Part shown: piece by piece, positions 1-13,100 of the stretch
Position numbering within the stretch: position 1 is the first letter of the stretch
Layout: the number at the start of each line of letters is the position of its first letter
Origin: Acanthaster planci
Lineage: Eukaryota > Echinodermata > Asteroidea > Valvatida > Acanthasteridae
Assembly (NCBI RefSeq): GCF_001949145.1
Contig: NW_019091399.1
Coordinates: 1,331,349-1,395,348, forward strand
Reading direction: 5' to 3'
DNA length: 64,000 nucleotides
Translations under genes and position numbers: made by a program
Notes under the pieces: model-generated
What the model saw: only the letters and a program-made list of their open reading frames with translations
What the model was told of the DNA's origin: nothing
Databases searched by the model: none

Positions 1-759
1 ATGTTACCCCCAAAAACTCTGAGAGCCCAGGTGGTCACTGCAATTGAGGTCAGCCACCCCAGTCAGGGGAAACACAACCATATGCTGGGGGGACGGGGCA
101 CAGGGAATTTATATGTACATGTACAAGTACATGTAGGGGATGTATCCATCTCCCCTGACCCCCATCTTTGTTAATCCTAACCCTCCATAATACTACAAAT
201 TACTACTTGTCGTAAAATGTAGTACCGAGTGCTGTCGCCTGTAAGAGGACATGACTTTATTGTTCTGTGAAGCCATAAGTTACATTAGATAAGACAATGT
301 ACCATACAGTGCTGTGGCACTATGAATGCATGGCTTTATTGTTCTCTGTACAAGTAACAATGGAAGTAACCTAGCCAGAAGTAGTAATTTGTAGCGCCAG
401 GTCCTTCAGGCTCAGACTATTACTTAGTATTCTGTAGTACTGTGTAGTGTAAGCCAAACAACATGCTTGGCGGTTTGGGTTAATCAATACTCTGTGCTCA
501 CACTGCTCACCCAGGGAATACTTTTCTCGGTGTCGCATCGCAATTCACAATGCATTTTCAGCCAAGTCGCAACGCACTTTTTATGAATTGCAGTTGCTGT
601 GATGCAACTAGAAACATGAAATAAAAGTGTTCGTTTCCGTGGCCAAGAATAACAATCAGCAATTTGACCTTGGATTTGTTGTTTTCCTCTTCACAAAAGC
701 TTGTAAAACGTGGTAAAAAGTAAACAGCTATGTGGTGGCATGTAGAGAACATTTACTGA

Positions 760-1703
760 NNNNNNNNNNNNNNNNNNNNNNNNNNNNNNNNNNNNNNNNN
801 NNNNNNNNNNNNNNNNNNNNNNNNNNNNNNNNNNNNNNNNNNNNNNNNNNNNNNNNNNNNNNNNNNNNNNNNNNNNNNNNNNNNNNNNNNNNNNNNNNNN
901 NNNNNNNNNNNNNNNNNNNNNNNNNNNNNNNNNNNNNNNNNNNNNNNNNNNNNNNNNNNNNNNNNNNNNNNNNNNNNNNNNNNNNNNNNNNNNNNNNNNN
1001 NNNNNNNNNNNNNNNNNNNNNNNNNNNNNNNNNNNNNNNNNNNNNNNNNNNNNNNNNNNNNNNNNNNNNNNNNNNNNNNNNNNNNNNNNNNNNNNNNNNN
1101 NNNNNNNNNNNNNNNNNNNNNNNNNNNNNNNNNNNNNNNNNNNNNNNNNNNNNNNNNNNNNNNNNNNNNNNNNNNNNNNNNNNNNNNNNNNNNNNNNNNN
1201 NNNNNNNNNNNNNNNNNNNNNNNNNNNNNNNNNNNNNNNNNNNNNNNNNNNNNNNNNNNNNNNNNNNNNNNNNNNNNNNNNNNNNNNNNNNNNNNNNNNN
1301 NNNNNNNNNNNNNNNNNNNNNNNNNNNNNNNNNNNNNNNNNNNNNNNNNNNNNNNNNNNNNNNNNNNNNNNNNNNNNNNNNNNNNNNNNNNNNNNNNNNN
1401 NNNNNNNNNNNNNNNNNNNNNNNNNNNNNNNNNNNNNNNNNNNNNNNNNNNNNNNNNNNNNNNNNNNNNNNNNNNNNNNNNNNNNNNNNNNNNNNNNNNN
1501 NNNNNNNNNNNNNNNNNNNNNNNNNNNNNNNNNNNNNNNNNNNNNNNNNNNNNNNNNNNNNNNNNNNNNNNNNNNNNNNNNNNNNNNNNNNNNNNNNNNN
1601 NNNNNNNNNNNNNNNNNNNNNNNNNNNNNNNNNNNNNNNNNNNNNNNNNNNNNNNNNNNNNNNNNNNNNNNNNNNNNNNNNNNNNNNNNNNNNNNNNNNN
1701 NNN
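760..1703. other. Assembly gap (944 N)
   Basis: A continuous run of N. The open frames crossing it are artefacts of translating N. It could hide the next exon of the minus-strand zinc-finger gene, whose second C2H2 finger is cut in half at 3924. Confidence 0.99.
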
Positions 1704-1954
1704 CGGCCGGCAAGCACAGCTCAAAGACTGTTTCCTGACTTCAACATGAGTGAATTTTACCTGATACATGTACATGTGTGTGTACTTGAATTATAAGGCA
1801 CCAGGCAAAATCGTCGAGAGGGTAAGAAAGAGCTGTTGCTTCAGAAGCGTGCGCACGTTGGGGTGATGTATATTCATGTCGTATTGTGGTGTAATCAATC
1901 AATTGGTTGATGGAAGGAACTTCCTGTCCCTGCGATGCCTACGGGCGAGAAGAT

Positions 1955-1970
1955 GGCACCATCTGCTGGG
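1955..1970 (-). promoter_or_regulatory. CTCF-like motif
   Basis: Reading GGCACCATCTGCTGG on the plus strand, the reverse complement CCAGCAGATGGTGCC follows the known animal CTCF core (CCASYAGRKGGCR) with one mismatch. This is a pattern match by eye only. CTCF is known in deuterostomes; occupancy here is inference. Confidence 0.25.
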
Positions 1971-3140
1971 GTGCTTACTAAAACTCAGCTTAGACCAACT
2001 TATTGATTAATTGTGCCATTTTCCAAGTGATATAAAACATTAAAAGACGAACGAATCAATTCAAAGGAAAATCCTGTTTCTCCATAGCACAGTTTGTGCA
2101 GGAAAGGAAACTTACATGAATGGGCCTTCAGCTGCTAATCAGTCTCTACTATTTCGTTGACAATGTTTATGTTGTAATTGTGTGCTGTAAATTTGCACTG
2201 CAATTACAAGGGAAAAAAGGGCTCTACAAGTTTATCCAACTGCTTATTTTGCAAAGCAGATTTGCTGTGCCAATTTTTTGCTGAAATAATTTTGAAGCTG
2301 TGACTCCTGGAGTGGGCATTCTGAATTCCTGCAGTGCAAACTGAAAAGAGTTTTCTTTTGTTCAGCTGTCTGTGTGGCAATGGGCGCACATTAGAAGGGT
2401 CTACAGAAAATGTGCAGTCCAATTGGCAGCTTGTCAACAGAAGAATAAACAACCAGCCTAAAGAATGTTCCCTCCACCAGTTAGTTTCATTTTGTCCCTG
2501 GGCTGGCTTAATGGTTTGTGGGAAAAGAGCAATTTGTAAAGTATGCACCTGCCCGTGCATTCTGAGCTAGTTCAGGTTACAAAAATGTTTAAACGATGAA
2601 AGGCAACATACATCATCTAATTTACAAAATCCCTAAAACGGGACTGCCAAATTATCTTTCAAATATGTAACTGCACAGAAAGTAAAATAAAAGCATCAGA
2701 CATGGAATCGTATTTCACTGTTCAAGGAAGAGACAGAAATTGAAAATAAATTTGCCAGCCACTATTTGATGCATTTAAAACATGCACTTTTAGGGGACAT
2801 GTTTGATCTGCAGACCTACCTCCCCTTTGCATTATCCAGCCAGTCTGGAACATCCAATTGTCCATCGATTTTTGGCAAGAAAAATTACATGTGCTGCACT
2901 TTGAGTATTAAAGTGAGCAGGGTTTTCTTTTGAGTTTTCTCTGAGCAATTTACTCCAAAGATGGAAGTACATATACGTAAAAAATGCCCAAATCTGCCAA
3001 TTTTGAAAAATCCTTTATCTCAGATTTATCTCAGTAACTGGCTCAGTCCACAAAAAGGTACCCTGTTTGCCTCATACATTATGCCATGTTTACTTTAATT
3101 GCAAAGTCACAAAGAGATAAACAAAGACATGACAGGGTGA

Positions 3141-3211
3141 GATTCTAACCTGTGACCTCCACAACACTCTACCGGAACCTGATGATCTATTAACTGAGCA
3201 ACCCAGCCCTA
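3141..3211 (-). repeat. Degenerate tRNA-derived SINE head
   Basis: On the minus strand the segment reads as a tRNA-like Pol III promoter: TTGCTCAGTTAATAG at the A-box position and GGTTAGAATC at the B-box position, spaced as in tRNA. The first bases (TAGGGCTGG) match the head of the SINE at 29574-29506, so the two are probably relatives. Stem pairing is too poor for a working tRNA gene. Confidence 0.6.
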
Positions 3212-3923
3212 CCGGTATGTTGGAAGTCCTTCACATTAGTCAATATCTTTGATGCAGGGGCATGTTTCCATGACCCTGACCAGAGAAATGTCATGACTTA
3301 AGTTATGACTGGGTTAGGTCACATTCTCTACCAAATGAGAACCAAAAGTTGGAGTCGCTTCAGCGCCAGTTCACAATGGCAGAAAATAACCAGCCCAAAT
3401 TCACTGTTACACGTAGCAAATCAAAAGATGTTCCCGTACTTTATTCAAGAATGTGAAAAGGGACAACAGCACTGGTAGAAAACATGCCAAACACTGAATG
3501 AAATTGATGTTCATCAACGAGGTCATCTGCCTTCCTTGATGATGTAACTGTTTCTGGTTCTGCGTTTTTGAGGGTCACCTTAAACATGCTCCTGGTTATT
3601 GCTTTGATGTCTCAAGTGTATTTCTTGTTAGAGGCTGCAAACATACGCCCCAGGCACCACGCCACCAATACACGATGCAACCTGGGCAGTGGAAGATCAC
3701 TCAAGACACTTTAGCTTTTTCATCAATATCCTTCAACAAACCACCTGTCTGGAAACTGACCAAGTACAAAGACTTGTGGTGTTAACATTCTTGTGTGTAG
3801 TCTCCGTCCAGTTCCACCCAATTATGTCCACCACGCTGTGGGGGACAGCCCCGTCAGTTTTTCAGAGAAGACAGGAAAGGAGGAGTTACTAAAACAAGAA
3901 AAAACCCTACATTTCAGACTTAC

Positions 3924-4140
3924 AAGTGGTCCTGTCGCTTGAAGCTCTTGGCACAGAGCACGCACTTGTGCCGCCGCTCACTGCTGTGTATCAGCTTATG
4001 CTTGGCCAGGGCACTGGAGCTGCCAAAGATCTTACCGCAGACCTGGCATGGCTGAGAGTAACGATGGCCAGGGTTGCGTGATGGCGGCCGCCCCTTGCGA
4101 CGGGGTGGCACATCGGTACTGCAGCCATCATTGTTGACCC
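3924..4140 (-). CDS. Zinc-finger gene, exon with AT-hook-like segment and fingers 1 and 2a
   Basis: The exon lies between a pyrimidine-rich acceptor ending in CACAG and a perfect GTAAGT donor at 3923-3918. Its 217 bases encode 71 whole codons flanked by split codons. PPRRKGRPPSRN resembles an AT-hook (core KGRP, where the classical core is RGRP). Finger 1 is C-x2-C-x12-H-x3-H with the typical GK-F and L spacing. The linker SSERRHK replaces the usual TGEKP. Finger 2 starts C-x2-C and runs to FKRQDH followed by TT of a Leu or Phe codon, where the intron interrupts it before its two histidines. The next exon should start with one base of that codon, two residues and His-x3-His. Confidence 0.9.
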
Positions 4141-7100
4141 CTGTGACACAAAAAAAAGAAAGCACTGTTGACTAGATCAAATGATTAAAACACATAGTTA
4201 CTACGCTTAGTAATTTACCATGAAAGAAGCGACGCATATTACACTTAAAGTCGGACCTGTTTCAGCAAACATGAGACTTCCTCCCGACTACGGTGCCGAC
4301 GGTCAATTTGGGAGATGTTGGGATTCGTAGGGCATCTGTCATACATGTGCCATAGGAGGCTGTGATTTTGCAAAAATAAAATGCCAGTCGTAGCTTCAAC
4401 CACTGGTGCCTAACATTTACACCTGCCTAAATGTGCTACTGGTACTTCTGTGGGTCACAGTCACAAACTGTACAATAATGAATTGGCTAACTCCGCAGTA
4501 CTGCTACATGTACTGGTATATGTACCTTCAAGTACATCCTTTCATTTCGTGGCAAAATGCACATGTATGAAGCTTCACAATCAAGCTTTTACTTCCAACA
4601 ACTCTAAAACAAAGTAACAAACAGGATGTACTGTACACTGCACATGAACAGGATGTCAAGCGGGCACCTGCATTGACATTTTCAAAGAACTTCACCGAAA
4701 TTCCACAATATTTGGCATGTAATTTCCAAACAAGTAACAAAACCTGGCAGTCACATGTACACAGCACTGTGGGGAAAGAGACCGATGATTAGTAATAATG
4801 CATCATTTGAAACTCGACATCAGAGTACCACTTAAATGACATCAGGAGCAGAGCAGATAAATACTTGCACATGTGCTAGTACCCTTGACACTGTATGTCA
4901 ATCCCATTCAAATTGGGTTGAGATTGTGAGAATCCTAGGTTTTGGTCACTTACAGTATCATCAATCAACCTGGCGTTTTTATCATGTTAATTTGTCACAC
5001 ATAAGAAGCTTCTCATGCATGGATATTGATCCACGTGTGCATGAACATGTACATGTGTCAGACACTACTCATACTGGTACATAACATGTATGTGACATTT
5101 TAACCACGGAGGTACATGTACATGTACATACCCTCCATGTACATGTATTAACTTACATCAGCATGATGTGAGCTTCCTTTTGAAGGAAATATCAAATTTT
5201 CCAATCTTCAGTTTGAAAAACTCTGGACAATGGATTACAAAATCTCTAGTTTATCCGTGCAGCAATGAATAGGCCTACATGGCACTTCATCCCACCCCTA
5301 ACAGGATGCACCATACATGCACACTGTACATGTTTTTGACTGCAGACACTACACATTTAAAACCTCCAATCAAACAAAAATGTACACCACAACAAATATA
5401 CATGTAATGAACATGTACCGGTACCTGAGGCCATGAACTCTGGTGTAATAAGTCTCATCAGTCAGTGTGCAAGCCCTTCATCGTTGCAGTCGCCATTACA
5501 CCCAGTCAGGTATGGAAATCCAACAGCTTTCCTATCTGCAAGCTTCCTGGCCCTCATTTAAAATCCGCATGACACCCACACAACAAACAATGTCAATCAC
5601 TGGATTACACCACCGCACATACACACACACGCTGTACCTTGTGACGCAGCACTAATAATAAAAAAAAAAAAACCTGGGCACATTGGTAGTGGTGACACCA
5701 AATGCCAGTCACTTGACTGGTTCACTCACAACACAAAGGATTATGTACATGTATGTAGTAACTATGGTAGAGCTAGAAAAAGATGCAAGGGCAACACCAC
5801 CGACAGCTTCCTGAGCCTGCAGAGTGCAAAACAACACAATTCTTCCCCAGGATTGCATGTACTAAGTAAGTGCAGGGTGAGGTCACCACGGAGCTGACAA
5901 TACCAGATCAGATAAAACAACTTCCCGGGGAACAAAAGGATACCGCCTCTGTGGTATGGAACAAGTGTGCATGCGTGTTGTGTAGCAGGTCGACTAAGGC
6001 AGTCCAGAATGAAGGGGAAAAAAACCCAGTGGCGATGAACTTCATGTAAATGTGCCGGGGTCATGTAAACAGGGTTTATTCCCCGGCATACCAGCCACCT
6101 TGAAACCAGCCCAACAGGCCTTGGTCGGCTGTGTGCGCGCAGGGTCATGTCCTAGACTAGACCTCCTACCAACAGACGGGCACAAAATACTGTTTCTTCC
6201 TCCAGACCTACCAAAAAATTTACACCTGCTAAAGCTCTTTTTGTTCAAGCTCTCTGTGTTGAACACAGATATTTCCCCCCAAAATGAATGGATGTCTATC
6301 AGTACTGTAAGTGGTGGTAGTTCTCATCACTTTTTAAATTCAATAAAAAATTCAAGTAGACAAAATAAAAACATTGATACTGGAACATATATGTACAGTA
6401 GGAGTCTTTGTAAAGCGGACATGTACATGTACATGTACCGGTATGCATACATGTACATGTGTACATGAAATGCCAGTACATGTTTCTGAAGTGATTTCCA
6501 CATGTACATAAGAAAGTCTAACAAGCCAAGTGCTGCGCCTGTAACATTTGCTTTGGTGGGAAAAGGGTGTTTTCCGGTTTGTTTATACTTTTTCGGAGTT
6601 ATAAAAAGTATTTGGACAATGCTGGAAAATTGAGATCCACACACGCGTGCATGCCCAGATATGAAATGCCAAGAGAAAATGAAGATCTTGAAGATACACA
6701 CATAAAGTGCTGTTATAAGCAAGAGCACAAGAATTATACCTTTAAACCAAAACATCTATATGTATTCTTAAACATATGTACATGTATTACTGTATCAAGT
6801 ACATGTACCTGTGTAAAGTAAATTCAAAGACTAAGTTTAGGTTTATCCTCTTGTAAACATAAATCATCCTTCACTTGATCTGGTTTGATAATTACTGTGT
6901 AGAGAGGGGAAACAGAATGGTCAGGAAACTTTTCCAGTACAAATTTACATTTGCATGTTCACTCGTCCCACAAAAACAGCCAGGTTGAATAAAGACCTAT
7001 AAAGACCTTAAAAATGTACATGAATGGTACACGTACCTTTAAGCCAGCACATGTACATGTATCTATGTATCGTAACTGCCAAAAAAATGTGCTACACCAA

Positions 7101-10100
7101 TTGCAGTATTCTCAACACTATCTGGCTTGACAAACAACTTTTTTTTCTGTCCAGATGCAGGAATGAGCTCACAACAATGGCACAAGGCCAACTGCCTAGG
7201 GACGGCTGACATGCACAGGCTACGTACAGAAAGCCCCCCCTGCCTGGGAAAAAGGGACTTCCTCTCTGCTGTGGTCTAGACAGAATAGCGCCCTCTTGTG
7301 ATTGTTTTCTCACCAAGGATGCCAAACAGCATGAGTGTGTCAGAATGGTGGTGATGCTGGCCAAGCTGGTCATTAAAGCAATTCACTAAATGCCCTGAAA
7401 AAAATTATCTTGATGAATTGGGATGACTCGTAAAGAAGCGGGGCAAGGATGCTTTATATGTACAGTATCTACACGTAGATGCCACATCCTTGATTATGTA
7501 CAAAGCTTAGATTAAGAGTGGACAACATTCTCAAAGAACTTTCGACCAAAACTGGAAATACTTTCCAGACTCAGATTGTTGTCTTTTCAATATTCTTGCA
7601 GTACATGTAACTGACCAACATATACCGGTACCAGTAAATATGCATTGAAATTAAGGGTGAAGAAAGTCACATTGTCAGTGCTCCAGGATGCAACTACGTG
7701 TACTGATTGACATGTGCTACCGGGACTTGTGCGACAGGAATTAATAATGCATGGCTGCTGCGCTTTACACGTACCACATGTACAATGAACAACTACACAT
7801 ACTGTACATCAATTTTGAATGCTACTCTAGTGCATGTACATTTGTACAGGTACATGTACATCTAAAGACGAGGAGTGTTGGGCAGTAATGACGCATAAGA
7901 CCTTAACATGTTTCACATGTGGACCTGGATAAAAAAAATTCTCATCTAAACAGAGGTACCAGAGTACCATTTCAAGTTCCCATTGGATCTTTCGTTGTGT
8001 TTTTTGTAAAACTACTAAGGCTTGATGAATGAATTACAAAATTTAAGTTGAAATGGAGAGTGAATTGATGCCCCGTTAATTTCATTTCACCCTCAAAACA
8101 ACATAAGCCAAAGCTGATCAAAAAAAAAATCCCCACAGCCACAGTACATGTAATTTAACAGAGTCTTCAATTAATCCAACAGGAACAGCAACAGGTGCAC
8201 TAAGATGCCTCTTGTGAAGAATGGTTCCCTGACCCCTTTGTGTGTACCTGTACATGTATGTCCATGTACATACATGTACTGTACATAATTCAGTACTGAT
8301 TGCTCTCTCTGCTGGCATGGCACATGTACATTTTCTAGCAATGCAGTTTTGTCTTCCAAAATACATGTATTACGACAAATCTATTTAAAATGGTAAGAAA
8401 CACGACCAGGATTTGTGACAGTAAAACCAGCATTGGTAGCAGGAAAGAAATAGGATACCGTACATAACATAGCCATTCAAGCAGAATGCTACATGTACAA
8501 TGTAGTTGAGTTTTGTTACTACATGTACAGGAAGATACATGTACACTTCAGATGTCATCGCTGTGGCACATTGGTCCACCACACACGGAACATTAACATT
8601 TTGCCACAGAAAAAAAAGGGGGTGAAAGGGGAATGCATGGAGATTTTAAAAACATAAATGCTAGTGGTACAGTCCTTCATTTGTCCACTTTGTTTGTTGA
8701 AGCAGCAAAGGGGCTCAAAATCTAAATAATGTTGCTTTAAAACTACCAGTAAGCTTACAAAGTTTGAGCTCTATATTATGATAAAACGATATTTTGGGAT
8801 CTCAATTTCAAATCAAAAGTTGCAGATTGCTTTCTTTATTGCACCCAAATTCATTTTCCAGTAGATGCTCTCATTCAGCCAATTGCAGCGACATGTATGC
8901 AATGCGGTGCATTTAACCAACGAATAATGGCGAGCACTCCAGTGTTTGCATCTGTGTATCATGGCTGGCATGCACTTCGCAAAAATTAAAAACAAACTAC
9001 TAACGGCAATTTCCAATAATGCGCCTTTAAACACATCGTTGGAAGTTCCCTTTTGGACTTTTTTGGCTTTAAATATCAGCTTGCCAGAAAGAATACACAT
9101 ACTCTACAGGGAGCTTAATCCCATCATAACCTTTAAAACAACTATCCTTCTCAACAATAATTATGTCGGTTACTTTAAGGAGAGCCGCAAATGTGGGACT
9201 GTAACCTTTAACAGAATCCCAAGGGTACAGAAAATATATAATAATGGGAACACAGCTTTACAGCGTATTCATTTACAAAATACAGAGATGCCACAGGGTC
9301 TGCCTGAAAAAACCTGAACTTTTATTCGATTCAGCGAAGTGACTGAGCATAGCAAACGAGATCCCAAACATCTCCGAAGGTATCCCTGTTGATTCTGCCC
9401 AAAAGGTGTAATTACCATGGGCGCCATTTGAGCAAGCGACACGCCTGGGCAGTTTACGGTAATGCTTCGGCGCAGGCTCACCAGGTGCACGTGCCTGCTG
9501 CGGCGCCTGCGCCTGTTCATTAATGGGCATTGCGCAGGCGTATCGCTTGCTCAAATGGCACCCACGGTAATTACAACGTTTTACATGTATTCATGGTGAA
9601 GTTTGCCATCTTGTGCCGCATAGCAAGATGGCACGATCTTTGCTCTCAACAACCTTTTTACAGCCAAAACATCTGCATTGTTTGTTTGCCTACTTCCTAT
9701 TTTAGAGCAGAAACGACAGTTGTTTTTACAAGTTACATGTACCTTCAAGGTTCGCTGTCATGGTAAACAAGTGTGTAACAATACCCAATGAAACCAATGC
9801 TGTACTGGTTCACACCGCATTATGCATTAAAAATGCTGAAAAAGTCATGAAGGAAATGCAGCAACCAGTCTGTGCATACCAGCCAATAACATGTTTACAC
9901 CACAGACTTGCTGCACTGCAGTTGAAGGTCGAAAAACATTGATGGAGAGAGAAGATTCTGCAAGTTCATTTCGACAACTTGATCTCTCTCGATGATGCAC
10001 TTGTACTTGTATAAATGTATTTTGAGGTTGGACAGCTCAAACTTGAAGCAAGTGCATTTCAACAAAATTTCCTGCAGGGGAACCAAGGTTCCCGTAGTGA

Positions 10101-13100
10101 CTAGCCTTGTGCAGTGATACATGTTCGCACACAAACCATATTTTTAAAAGCAGTGTAATTTGAAGCAGAAATTTCCTACTCTTACAGTTGTTAAACCATG
10201 TAGAGAGAATTAAACTGGACTGGACATTTCATTACACCTGTATTGATCTCAAAGCTTTTAAAGGTAATACAGGGTATTTTCATGATACTTAGACACTGTT
10301 AAACAGCTTGAGTGCCGTTTTTGACAAATTCTGTCCCAAGGCAAGTGTCAAGTATGGTAGGATTTTTTTACTCACACCAATCCCCTTGGGACCATCGCAA
10401 TTATGCAGAATCTTGTGGGTTCAGCATAGTTTGGGTTGACGATTTCCTAATTTTCCAGGAGATGAATAGCAGGCTAAAGGAAAATTAACAATCGGTTTTA
10501 AGGAAGGGAGACTGCTCTGATAAGATCAGGGTTCAAGTGGTGCACGTACATGTATTCATGTTCACCAAAAATACACCATCTGGATGATCACTTAACCAAA
10601 GTGACAGCCAAAATAACCACGTGGACATAGCACCTACCATATGGTATTTGAAGAAATACAACATACTGCACACACGCATGTACATGTACATGTACATTTA
10701 CATACTGTGCAAGCCGCATGTACTGGCGCAAGTACATGTGGGACCACCTTATGCACCAGCACACAGTACCAGCACAACGGACGGCTACTTTTACATACAT
10801 GTACATGTGTACATGTAAATAAACAGCTACCGGTATCATTCAAAAGCACTTACACATCTATAAATCAAACAGTGATGGCATTTCTATTTCTCTTTCTTTT
10901 GCATACAGAACACTGAACTGGTACACTTTGCAAGTCCTGTTGGTACATGTACATGTACATGTATGTATACACATGCGGTCAATGTACCTGTATGTGGCTT
11001 TTGAAAATGCCTTCTCTTAAATCTTTCAAATGTCACAACCTTTTGCATAGCTTTCAAATATCTCATTCACTTTGAGCCACAATCCAGGCAAACACTAATT
11101 CACACTATCATTTTACACTATTTTTGTATGATGTCTTCGGTGCTCCAACACACATGCACAAAATTTAATGAATGCAACCAGCACATTATATTACAGGGCT
11201 ACCCTGTAAATTGATCGACGAGTCTGACCGAATACAATATGATTGCAGCTAGCTCCCAGGGTCTCCCAACGGACAGTGGCAGTGACACTGTGTGTCCTGG
11301 CCTGCTGAGCTAATACATGTATATGCTTGGTTATCATAATCACTCCTGTACAAAATTCAGCTTTGCAAGGCCGTGCCGGTAAACTTTGATCACTGTCAAT
11401 ATTATAAATCCATGCCTACCATTAACGATCGGGACAATCCACAAGGCACCTACATGTACATGTAGCTAAATCTGACCTTCAGCCTGCTACAAATGTATGG
11501 CTGTAAGGTCAATTAATGTTTGGATGCACACCATCATTTCAACCAGCATCTTTCAATGTACAAGTAACCATGACATGCACATTCCCAGTGCAGACAACAG
11601 CAAATTACAGTTCCATCAACAGTTTCTTCAGTAAAAATGAAATTTCTAAAACAATTAGAATGGTAACAAACAACGGTAGCGATTTTATCATTCAAACCTT
11701 TTCAAGTGCCTCTAAACTGTATAATCTTGATAGTTTTTAACATTAAAAAAGTCAGCAACTCCAGCAATGTTCAAGGAAGAGTCCAATATCCTGAAATGGG
11801 TTTCAAAAGATCCACAAACTGCAGAAACTAAAAGGTTTTCATGTCTAAATTTCAGCAGAATCAGTCAAATAATGTGCATCACGTTCATCTGCATTTCACT
11901 GTCTAGGGAAAATGGAACCCCAATGGGTCACACCAAGAGACTACAGGTACATGTACATGTACATCTAGTTTTTAAATTAAGCAGTTAACATTGGTTTGAA
12001 GGTGCCTAACCCAAGACATCTGCCCATTTTCATAGATCTACATGCATGTTACTGGTATACCAAAAACTCACACAGAAGGTCATTATTTCATTTGTTGGAG
12101 TATTTTTTAATTTACTTGTGCATTCTTTTGGAGCAGCACTTTGCAAAATGGACAATAGAATACATACACATGTATACGTGTAGAATGGACAGTAAAAGTG
12201 ACAGGTGGATTTTTGGTATAAATTTACATGTACTTGAAGCAACTAAACTGTATTTTTGTTTAGAATTCAATAAACACAACAAATACCTCCTACATATAAA
12301 GTATATACCGTACTTCACAACAGACCTGTACTGGCCATCATGGCCATGCTGATCCTTACTGATTTGTCTTCATGTGCGCGTTTGTACATGTGCCAACACA
12401 CATGTACATGTACATGTACATTAGGATCATGATGTCCAACTTAACCAGTACCTGGTGCCCATAACCGCTTAGCCTGTTCATAAGCAGCACTGTTGATACC
12501 ACTGCATTAGACAGACACCTGTCGAACATCCCACTGTATTGATGTTTGTTGGTATGGGAACCATACCAACTGTTTCCACTGCTTCTTGTGTATAAATTTG
12601 GCACGTGTACTTCTGAACGGCAACCCTGGAAGATAGGCTGTTTGGGAAAACCTAGATGAAAGCCTTATCTACTGTCAGTGAAGGAGGAACAAAGTTCCTA
12701 TGATACCGCGGCATTAAGATACTTTCTCAGTTCAATCAATTTAACCATTACCCTCCCATTCCAATTACTGTTTTTGCTGATTTCGTTGGACGCAAGCCAT
12801 AGCCAGTTAACATCAGATTTTCTTACCCGAAAAGCTGCTGGGGACGGGTTTTTTTAACTCCCAAATTCTTCAACCTTGCAACTGTGCTTTATAATAATAA
12901 TAATAACAGAGTTTTATCTAGTGCTTTCAACCAACCTAGATCAAACTGCTTTCCATTAAAATTACCCCTGCTCACTGGGCCCATGAAATATTCCATGTAC
13001 ATGTACCGACTCAGCTCCTTGGGGAGTATACAGCTCGATGCTGCCATTTCGGCACAACAGCTAAATCAACCACAATAACCATCTCTAACCTCACAGGACC

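Larger units (their letters stand above)
1..3923. other. Left flank: no exon recognised
   Basis: This stretch lies downstream of the last visible zinc-finger exon on the minus strand, so it is either intron or intergenic. I looked on the minus strand for the continuation of the split finger (a splice acceptor followed by two residues and His-x3-His) and did not find it in the readable bases. The stretch contains an assembly gap (760-1703), a degenerate tRNA-like SINE head (3141-3211), scattered ACATGTAC words and one CTCF-like motif. Short open frames here lack domains and look like chance. Confidence 0.6.

Noticed and set aside
691-1796. Long open frames across 760-1703
   Set aside because: They are translations of N; the real flanking sequence contributes only a few codons.
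9269-9554. Arg-rich open frames
   Set aside because: They cross the GC-rich palindromic MITE at 9408-9574; no domain and no conservation of frame.
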